Positions 6,154 through 11,918 of a DNA stretch of 11,918 bases are shown piece by piece. The notes beneath the pieces were generated by a model that saw nothing but the letters and a program-made list of their open reading frames with translations, made no database searches and was not told the origin of the DNA. The DNA is from JACPLA01 sp035291905 (lineage in GTDB: Bacteria; Bacteroidota; Ignavibacteria; UBA10030). The translations under genes and the position numbers were made by a program. The number at the start of each line of letters is the position of its first letter. Within the stretch, counting starts at the first letter, position 1. The stretch covers positions 1 through 11,918 of the forward strand of contig DATDRF010000073.1 in the NCBI GenBank assembly GCA_035291905.1, given 5' to 3'.

Positions 6154-7215
6154 ATGAACAACATCAAATTACTTGCCGGTGCATTTCTTCTATCCGGTCT
6201 GGTTCTTGTTCTCGCAGGGTGCGGCCAGTCGGACGCCAAAACGGAGCCGGGCGGGGGGCAGGATCCCCCCTCGCAGTCTGTCACCGTCAAGGTTCAGGAA
6301 ATCCACCTCTCGCCGTTCACTGACGTTATTCAGACGACCGGTATAGTCAAGGCGCAGGAAGACGTCATGCTCAGCCCCGAGGAAGGCGGCGTGGTGAAAC
6401 AATGGCTTGTCAGGAAAGGCGAAGCCGTGAAGAAAGGACAAGTGCTTGGAATCCTGAACGACGACGTCATCAAGGCGGGCTACGAGGCGGCCCAGGCGCA
6501 ATACAACACCGCCCAATTGAACTACGAGATGCAGAAGTCTGTCTACGAAGAAAAAGCCATCAGTGAACTTCAGTTCAAGAATTCGCAGTACGGGCGCGAC
6601 GCCGCAAAGGCGCAGGCGGACCTCATGAAGGCCCGATACGAAAGAACCCGTATCAAGAGCCCGATTGACGGAGTTTTTGATGAGAACTACTACGACGAGG
6701 GAGAATTTGCCCCGCCGGGCCTGCCGATAGCCCATATCGTCAATGCCCGCTCCGTGAAGATCTCTGCCGACGTAACGGAACGTTATGCCGCCATCGTGAA
6801 GGTTGGCGACCTTGTGCGGATTATTCCCGATGGAACCCCTGGAGATACGCTCGAAGCGCGCATCAACTACGTGGGGGCATCCGTTTCGGCCAGCAATCGA
6901 ACGCTTCCCGTGGAAATCTTCATTCGGAATCCCAACCTCCGCCTCAAGCCCGAAATGATCGCGCGGGTCAGCATCATGCGGTCTGAGCGGAACAATGCCA
7001 TCCTGGTCGATGAGAGCATCGTTCAGCAGATCGACCGGGACAAGATGGTGGTGTTTGTCGAAAACAACGGCGTGGCGGAGCAAAGGATCGTCAAGTTGGG
7101 CGCACGCCAGGGAACTCTGCTCGAAGTCGTCCAGGGATTGAAGCCCGGCGACCGCGTCATTGTATCCAACGTCCAGAAACTGGTGAACGGTCAGTCTGTT
7201 AACGTGAACAGTTAA
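6154..7215 (+). CDS. RND efflux periplasmic adaptor (membrane fusion) lipoprotein
   Basis: The protein has 353 residues. A lipoprotein signal peptide ends in a lipobox L20-A-G-C23, so Cys23 should be lipidated and anchor the protein to a membrane. The first half of a biotinyl/lipoyl-like domain is GGVVKQWLVRKGEAVKKGQVLG (78-99). A helical hairpin rich in Ala, Gln and Glu follows (about 105-165), and the second lipoyl half is RTRIKSPIDGVFDENYYDEG (165-184). Beta-barrel and membrane-proximal domains follow (LKPEMIARVSI, then LKPGDRVIVSN near the end). In the family this protein links the inner-membrane pump to TolC. I took the ATG at 6154, which has GAGG 6 bases upstream and gives a proper signal peptide; a TTG at 6130 is unlikely. 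Residues 24-41 form a short Gly/Pro-rich linker. Confidence 0.93.
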   Translation: MNNIKLLAGAFLLSGLVLVLAGCGQSDAKTEPGGGQDPPSQSVTVKVQEIHLSPFTDVIQTTGIVKAQEDVMLSPEEGGVVKQWLVRKGEAVKKGQVLGILNDDVIKAGYEAAQAQYNTAQLNYEMQKSVYEEKAISELQFKNSQYGRDAAKAQADLMKARYERTRIKSPIDGVFDENYYDEGEFAPPGLPIAHIVNARSVKISADVTERYAAIVKVGDLVRIIPDGTPGDTLEARINYVGASVSASNRTLPVEIFIRNPNLRLKPEMIARVSIMRSERNNAILVDESIVQQIDRDKMVVFVENNGVAEQRIVKLGARQGTLLEVVQGLKPGDRVIVSNVQKLVNGQSVNVNS

Positions 7216-7244
7216 TATCCATTGATGTACTAAGAGAAGAACGC

Positions 7245-10200
7245 ATGCGCATTTCGAACATCGCAGTCGACAATAGGGTGGCCGTCTATATCCTCGTCGC
7301 GGTCATCGTGATCATCGGTTACAGCACGTATTCCTCCATGCCAAGGGAATCGGCACCCGACATCACCATTCCGCTCGTTATCGTCTCAACACCGTATATC
7401 GGCGTTTCTGCGGCCGACATCGAGGGATTGGTGACCCAGCCGCTCGAGCAGGCCTTGAAATCTCTGAAAGACATAAAACAGATAACTTCCGTTTCGAAGG
7501 AAGGCCTTTCGACGATCCGCGTGGAATTCAACACCGGCATCGACATGGAAGAGGCGCTCCGCCGGGTCCGGGATGAGGTGAATTCCACCCGCTCCGATCT
7601 TCCGAATGATATTCTTGATCCGATTATCTCGGAAATCAATTTCAGCGAGTTCCCCATTATGTTTGTAAATGTCGAGGGGGAGGTGGGAATCGCGCGCCTC
7701 AAGAAAATTGCTAAGGATCTGCAGGATAAAATTGAAGCAATCCCGGGCGTTTTGCGCGCCGACCTGACGGGCGGATTGGAACCCGAGGTTCAGGTGAATG
7801 TCGACCTCTACCGCATGAACGGTTACCAGGTGAGCTTCAGTGAAATTGCAGACGCTGTGCGTGCGGAGAACCTCTCGCTTCCCGGGGGGACCATCGATGA
7901 TGCAGGCAAGTCATTTGCCGTTCGCGTGCCGGGTGAATTCAAGGAGGTCAGGCCGTTGGAGGATATCGTCGTCAAGATCCAGAACGGCAAGGCCATCTAC
8001 CTGCACGACGTGGCAACGGTTGACTATTCGTTTGAGGACCGGAAGACGTATTCGCGGCTGAACGGCAACGAAGTTGTCTCTCTTGCCGTCCGAAAAAGGG
8101 CGGGAGAGAACCTCCTGCGCATAGCCGGCGAAGTCAAAGACCTTGTAAAACAGGAAAAGACTGTGCTCCCTTCCGGGATCAACCTGGCTGTATCCAACGA
8201 TCAATCGATCAGTATTCAGCGTTCCGTACACGAACTCGAGAACAGCATCATGACCGGGATGGTCCTTGTCGTACTCTCCTTGTTCATGTTCTTCGGATTC
8301 AAGAATGCGATCCTTGTGTCGACGGCGATTCCGTTCTCTATGTTCATCGCGTTTGTGATTCTCAGTGCTTTTGATGTCACATTGAACTTCGTGGTCCTTT
8401 TTGCCCTTGTTCTCGCGCTCGGCATCCTTGTCGATGATGCAATCGTGGTTATCGAAAACATCTATCGGCATCAGCACGAATACAAGAAGCCCCCTCTTCA
8501 GGCAGCGAAGGATGCTACGCAGGAAGTCGCTATGCCCGTTATCTCCTCCACGATCACAACGATAGCGCCGTTTATTCCCCTGCTCTTCTGGCCCGACGTG
8601 GTGGGCGAGTTCATGTGGTATTTGCCCATTACCCTCATTTCCACCCTTGGGTCCTCCCTGTTTGTGGCTTTTGTCATCAGTCCTGTCCAGGGTGCACAAT
8701 GGATCGACTACCAGAAGGAAATCAAGAAGGCGAAACAGAATCTCGAACATCCAAGCTGGTGGAAGAAATACAACCCTTTGACCTGGCTGTATCATAAGAG
8801 CGATGAGGTGCTGTTCCCGTGGCTTCAGCAGCAGTATGTCCTTGCGCTTCACTGGGCGCTTGCCCGCAAGCGGTTAACGATTGCAGGAGCAGTGGGAGTT
8901 CTTTTCCTCACGTTCGTGCTTTTCGGGCTGTTTAACAGCGGGGTTGAATTCTTCCCAACCACCGAACCGATCCGCGTGACGGCAAACATTGAAGCTCCGC
9001 TTGGTACCTCGCTCGACGTTACCAACGCGATCGCCGAAATGACCGAGGAACATATCAATCAGATTCACGGAAAACCGGATGTTGAGTTCGTGGTATCTTC
9101 CGTCGGAACATCCGATGACCCGTTTGACTTCGGGGGCCAGGGAACCTCGAACAAAGCCCAGGTCGCCATCAACTTCTACGAGAAGAAGTATCGCAACCAG
9201 AGCACGTTTCACACCCTGGAAGAAATACGGGAGGCCGGCGCACTGGTCACCGGGGCAAACATTCGGGTTGCCAAGCAGGAGATGGGACCCCCGGTCGGAG
9301 CCCCCGTCAGCATCGAGATTACGGGCGAGAACTATGACCAGCTCGCCGCGCTGAGCGCCACAATTCGCGGATTGATCAAAGACACTCCCGGATTGTTCGA
9401 TCTGAAAGACGACTACAATGTCGGAAAACCTGAAATAGAGGTTATTGTCGATCGCGAAAAAGCAGGGCTCCTTTGGACCAACACCGGGCAGATTGCCAGC
9501 ACTATCCGCGCGGCCATAACCGGAATCGAAGCATCGAAATACCGCGTCGGGGAGGATGAATACAAGATACGCGTGCGGCTTGAAGAGAACCAACGAGAGT
9601 CTTTCCGTGATCTTCAAAATGTCCGCGTGACGTTCATGAATCGCCGCGGCCAGCTTCTTTCCATTCCCGTCTCGACCGTCGCAGAGATCAAACACACGTC
9701 GGGGGTTTCCGACATCCGCCGGAAAGATCTCAAGCGGGTCATCACCGTTACGGGCAACGTGGAAGGAAGAGTAGCGTCGGATGTCCTCAATGAGGTCCGC
9801 GAACGGCTGGCGGATATGGAGCTTCCTGCCGGATATACCATGAAGTTCACGGGAAAAGACGAGGAACAGAACAAGGCCCAGGCGTTTCTGGCGAAGGCAT
9901 TCGTCATCACCATTCTGCTGGTATTCCTGATTCTCGTGTCGGAGTTCAATTCGGTCAAAGTTCCCTTCGTCATCATGCTGTCCGTTTTCCTCTCTCTTAT
10001 CGGCGTGCTCATGGGATTGATCATCACCCAAACGCCGTTTGTCATCATCATGACGGGGGTCGGCGTCATCGCCCTTGCCGGCATTGTCGTAAAGAACGCG
10101 ATTGTGCTGCTGGATTTTGCCAAACGAAAGGTCGATGAAGGGATGCCGCTCGACGAGGCGCTCGTAGAGGCCGGACGCACACGGCTACGGCCCGTGATAC

Positions 10201-10493
10201 TCACCGCCGCAACAACAGTACTGGGGATCTTCCCGCTCGCGACCGGATTCGACTTTGACTGGAGGGAGTTCCATTTCGTTACGGGAGCAGAGAGCGCCGC
10301 GTTCTGGGGCCCGCTGGGCATTGCGGTCATCTTTGGGCTTTCCATTTCCACATTCCTCACCCTCGTCATTGTCCCGACATTCTATTCGCTCCTCGAGGAA
10401 TGGTCCAACAAGGTTGCCGCATTCTTCAGGAGGGTGTTCAAGCTTGATTCCGAAGACGCAGAAGCCGCGGCCGACGAAGTACCAAAACAGTAG
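7245..10493 (+). CDS. RND-family multidrug efflux pump, inner-membrane subunit
   Basis: This 1082-residue protein is an AcrB/HAE-1-like transporter, slightly longer than AcrB (1049). TM1 spans about residues 12-29. The first large periplasmic domain follows, then TM2-6, a cytoplasmic linker of about 60 residues rich in Lys and Trp, TM7, the second periplasmic domain, and TM8-12. TM4 contains GILVDDAIVVIEN with D397 and D398, and TM10 contains GIVVKNAIVLLDFA with K950. These correspond to AcrB D407, D408 and K940 of the proton relay, so the pump should be proton-driven. The heavy-metal RND pattern is not apparent. The C terminus is acidic (DSEDAEAAADE). The gene is 29 bp after the adaptor gene, with AGAGAAG before the ATG, and is followed by a terminator. 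Substrates cannot be predicted. Only one pump gene is present, so it is probably a homotrimer. Confidence 0.95.
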   Translation: MRISNIAVDNRVAVYILVAVIVIIGYSTYSSMPRESAPDITIPLVIVSTPYIGVSAADIEGLVTQPLEQALKSLKDIKQITSVSKEGLSTIRVEFNTGIDMEEALRRVRDEVNSTRSDLPNDILDPIISEINFSEFPIMFVNVEGEVGIARLKKIAKDLQDKIEAIPGVLRADLTGGLEPEVQVNVDLYRMNGYQVSFSEIADAVRAENLSLPGGTIDDAGKSFAVRVPGEFKEVRPLEDIVVKIQNGKAIYLHDVATVDYSFEDRKTYSRLNGNEVVSLAVRKRAGENLLRIAGEVKDLVKQEKTVLPSGINLAVSNDQSISIQRSVHELENSIMTGMVLVVLSLFMFFGFKNAILVSTAIPFSMFIAFVILSAFDVTLNFVVLFALVLALGILVDDAIVVIENIYRHQHEYKKPPLQAAKDATQEVAMPVISSTITTIAPFIPLLFWPDVVGEFMWYLPITLISTLGSSLFVAFVISPVQGAQWIDYQKEIKKAKQNLEHPSWWKKYNPLTWLYHKSDEVLFPWLQQQYVLALHWALARKRLTIAGAVGVLFLTFVLFGLFNSGVEFFPTTEPIRVTANIEAPLGTSLDVTNAIAEMTEEHINQIHGKPDVEFVVSSVGTSDDPFDFGGQGTSNKAQVAINFYEKKYRNQSTFHTLEEIREAGALVTGANIRVAKQEMGPPVGAPVSIEITGENYDQLAALSATIRGLIKDTPGLFDLKDDYNVGKPEIEVIVDREKAGLLWTNTGQIASTIRAAITGIEASKYRVGEDEYKIRVRLEENQRESFRDLQNVRVTFMNRRGQLLSIPVSTVAEIKHTSGVSDIRRKDLKRVITVTGNVEGRVASDVLNEVRERLADMELPAGYTMKFTGKDEEQNKAQAFLAKAFVITILLVFLILVSEFNSVKVPFVIMLSVFLSLIGVLMGLIITQTPFVIIMTGVGVIALAGIVVKNAIVLLDFAKRKVDEGMPLDEALVEAGRTRLRPVILTAATTVLGIFPLATGFDFDWREFHFVTGAESAAFWGPLGIAVIFGLSISTFLTLVIVPTFYSLLEEWSNKVAAFFRRVFKLDSEDAEAAADEVPKQ

Positions 10494-10521
10494 TCTTCTC
10501 CGGACTTGATCGAATTCACAC

Positions 10522-10550
10522 AAGGGAGACCAACGTCTCCCTTTCTTTTT
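10522..10550 (+). terminator. Intrinsic terminator of the efflux operon
   Basis: AAGGGAGAC (10522-10530) pairs perfectly with GTCTCCCTT (10535-10543) around a CAAC loop and is followed by TCTTTTT. It lies 28 bp after the pump stop codon and separates the efflux operon from the next genes. Confidence 0.9.
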
Positions 10551-10630
10551 ACCGATTCCCCGCGACTTTTCAGCCATTCAGCCGTTCTTCTCTGGTCAGC
10601 ACAGTCACCCCATAGACCCTGAGGAAAAAA

Positions 10631-11407
10631 ATGAAACGCCCGGAATTCATCACAACCGCTCTTGCCGCAATATTCATGAGTTTACTCATCGGATGTTCGA
10701 GTGCCATAGAAATGACCAGCTCATGGAACGACAACGCGGTGATTATTGACGGATTGAACACAGAGTGGGGGCCTTCCCTCAAGCCCCTCTCAGACCCTCC
10801 CGTCGCCATTGGAGTCCGCAACGACGAACAATTCGTCTACGTTTGTCTCTCGACCCAGGATCCATTTTACCAGGCCCAGATTGTCAACGGCGGATTGACA
10901 ATATGGTTCGATGCGAGCGGCGAGCATGAAAAGAACTTCGGGATACGCTTTCCGAATCACGGCGAAGACACGCCCCGCTGGAATCCCCGCGAACCGATAG
11001 CAGCCAGTTTTCCGTTCCTTGAACCTTCCTTTCGCGAGCTGGCGATCCTTGGACCCGAAGGACAGCAGGAGCTTTTTTCGATCCTCGAAGCGAAGGGCAT
11101 CAAGGTAAAGATAGGGGCGTCCGAGGACGGTCTTGTGTACGAGATGCGGGTTCCGCTGCGGTCTACGGCTGAATTCCCCCGCGCGGCAGGAATCGGAGAG
11201 AACGGAATTACCGGAATTGGATTTCAAACCGAGGAATTCGGTTCAGACAGACTGCAGGGACCCTCGGGACGCGTTTCTGCAGGAACTCGAGGCGGCGGGA
11301 GGCGCGGCGGCCGGGGCGGAGGAGGTGCGGGCCCATCGTTAGACGGTGCCGGCCGTCCTGAAGTCCTTGATATCTGGACCAGCGTGTCGCTTTCTTCCCC
11401 GCGATAG
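10631..11407 (+). CDS. Lipoprotein with CBM9/DOMON-like domain and Gly/Arg-rich segment
   Basis: The protein has 258 residues. The signal peptide ends in a lipobox L19-I-G-C22, so it should be a membrane-anchored lipoprotein facing the periplasm or the surface. The body resembles the beta-sandwich of family 9 carbohydrate-binding modules and DOMON-like domains: IDGLNTEWG (39-47), then alternating hydrophobic strands with VRNDEQFVYVCLSTQD and GGLTIWFDASGEHEKNFGIRF. A low-complexity Gly/Arg stretch (221-232) precedes a final strand, EVLDIWTSVSLSS. The start has GAGGA 5 bases upstream. The true function is unknown; sugar or heme binding is known for related folds but nothing here proves either. 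High GC in the Gly-rich part opens another frame there, but the annotated frame regains a strand-like ending, so I see no frameshift. It is probably cotranscribed with the following Spy-like gene, 49 bp away. Confidence 0.7.
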   Translation: MKRPEFITTALAAIFMSLLIGCSSAIEMTSSWNDNAVIIDGLNTEWGPSLKPLSDPPVAIGVRNDEQFVYVCLSTQDPFYQAQIVNGGLTIWFDASGEHEKNFGIRFPNHGEDTPRWNPREPIAASFPFLEPSFRELAILGPEGQQELFSILEAKGIKVKIGASEDGLVYEMRVPLRSTAEFPRAAGIGENGITGIGFQTEEFGSDRLQGPSGRVSAGTRGGGRRGGRGGGGAGPSLDGAGRPEVLDIWTSVSLSSPR

Positions 11408-11456
11408 GAGTCACATGAATCACTCAATACTTACACATATTCAAAAAGGATTTCCT

Positions 11457-11816
11457 ATGAAACAGCGATGGATGTTCATCCCGATTCTTCTCGGGCTCAT
11501 GGTTCTCACCCACGCAGCGATTGCACAGGGCATGCGGCGGTCCCCCGAAGAGCGGGCGAAGCAGTTGAAAGAACAGCTTTCTCTCAATGACGATCAGACA
11601 AAGAAGGTCACGGAGATCTATACAGAATCGCAGAAGACGGTGATGGAGAAGATGCAGGAAGGGATGGGAGACCGGGAAGCGATGCGCGGGTTCATGACGA
11701 AACAGACGGGAAAGGTCGACTCGCTGATCACAAAGCTTTTGACGAAAGAACAGGCGGCAAAGTACGAGGAAGTCAAGAAGCAGCGCCAGCAGATGCGGCG
11801 GGGACCAAGAAACTAA
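11457..11816 (+). CDS. Small periplasmic Spy/CpxP-like protein
   Basis: This is a 119-residue secreted protein. It has a signal peptide (MKQRW, hydrophobic to about residue 20, likely cleavage AIA-QG). The mature part is nearly all helical and highly charged. It carries two LTxxQ-like motifs, LNDDQ (43-47) and LTKEQ (95-99), as in Spy and CpxP, which are envelope-stress chaperones or regulators that bind unfolded proteins. Met-rich stretches (MEKMQEGMGDREAMRGFM, 63-80) could bind metal, which is speculative. The tail is basic (QQMRRGPRN). I chose the ATG at 11457, which has AAGGA 6 bases upstream and an immediate signal peptide. An in-frame ATG at 11415 also has a good AGGAG and would add 14 residues before the signal peptide. 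The exact role and inducing signal are unknown. Confidence 0.78.
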   Translation: MKQRWMFIPILLGLMVLTHAAIAQGMRRSPEERAKQLKEQLSLNDDQTKKVTEIYTESQKTVMEKMQEGMGDREAMRGFMTKQTGKVDSLITKLLTKEQAAKYEEVKKQRQQMRRGPRN

Positions 11817-11842
11817 TCTCAGTCAGAAATCACGTGACAAGG

Positions 11843-11870
11843 AGAGGCACTTGACGGTGCCTCTTTTTTT
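11843..11870 (+). terminator. Intrinsic terminator after the Spy-like gene
   Basis: AGAGGCAC (11843-11850) pairs perfectly with GTGCCTCT (11857-11864) around a six-base loop, and the stem runs straight into a T-run ending at 11870. It ends the lipoprotein/Spy-like transcription unit. Confidence 0.92.
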
Positions 11871-11877
11871 CAGTCGA

Positions 11878-11918
11878 TCATCCCTGCGCCTTCTCAATAG
11901 CTTCCTTCAGAATGACAA
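11878..11918 (-). CDS. Possible 3' end of a minus-strand gene, cut by the window edge
   Basis: On the minus strand one frame reads VILKEAIEKAQG and stops at TGA (11880-11878), open to the window edge. The helical, charged composition is protein-like, and the position just behind a converging terminator is where a gene end would be expected. Only 12 to 13 codons are visible, so this is weak and the product cannot be named. Confidence 0.3.
   Translation of the reverse strand, partial: VILKEAIEKAQG

Noticed and set aside
6190..7083. Minus-strand open frame (297 codons) within the adaptor gene
   Set aside because: Antisense to the adaptor lipoprotein, with no domain and no ribosome-binding site; a shadow.
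8874..10031. Long minus-strand open frame (385 codons) within the pump gene
   Set aside because: It is antisense to the conserved RND coding sequence, with a His/Asp/Arg-rich composition typical of reverse-strand shadows.
11270..11342. Frameshift in the Gly/Arg-rich part of the CBM9-like lipoprotein
   Set aside because: Another frame reads through the GC-rich stretch, but the main frame resumes a conserved-looking beta-strand (LDIWTSVSL) after it, so the Gly/Arg segment is best taken as real.

Overview
The window is ordinary bacterial chromosome of about 50% GC with a strong plus-strand bias. I see no tRNA or rRNA gene, insertion sequence, phage gene or CRISPR array. The gene content suggests a Gram-negative organism: a TolC-like outer-membrane protein, two lipoproteins and a Spy/CpxP-like periplasmic protein. 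The order tolC-like / membrane fusion lipoprotein / RND pump behind a TetR gene, and the glycine-rich lipoprotein, would fit the Bacteroidota/Ignavibacteria side of the tree. That placement is an inference of low confidence.

Region 1 (182-3456) is a compact redox operon. It encodes a small single-cluster [4Fe-4S] ferredoxin, the two subunits of an NfnAB-type NADH-dependent ferredoxin:NADP+ oxidoreductase (flavin-based electron bifurcation; older names SudB/SudA), and a P-loop protein resembling nucleoside or nucleotide kinases whose Walker A motif is degenerate. The ferredoxin is a natural candidate for the low-potential partner of NfnAB.

Region 2 (3457-4061) has no convincing protein gene. 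Its left end holds the most unusual structure in the window: two adjacent strong hairpins that, read on the minus strand, each expose a loop containing TTCCCCCC. The second hairpin is followed by a run of six T, so it looks like an intrinsic terminator. A sigma70-like promoter can be drawn just upstream. I propose a small RNA of about 87 nt on the minus strand, convergent with the kinase-like gene. The rest of the gap holds some protein-like but interrupted minus-strand frames. Its right end carries a 7-bp inverted repeat and an extended -10 promoter for the next operon.

Region 3 (4062-10550) is a tripartite efflux operon: TetR-family repressor, TolC-like outer-membrane factor, periplasmic adaptor lipoprotein and RND pump. 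It is closed by a clean intrinsic terminator. The pump keeps the Asp-Asp and Lys proton-relay residues. The inverted repeat in front of the repressor is the likely operator for autoregulation.

Region 4 (10631-11870) encodes a lipoprotein with a CBM9/DOMON-like beta-sandwich and a Gly/Arg-rich segment, then a small secreted Spy/CpxP-like helical protein, and ends in a second strong terminator. The last bases may hold the 3' end of a minus-strand gene.
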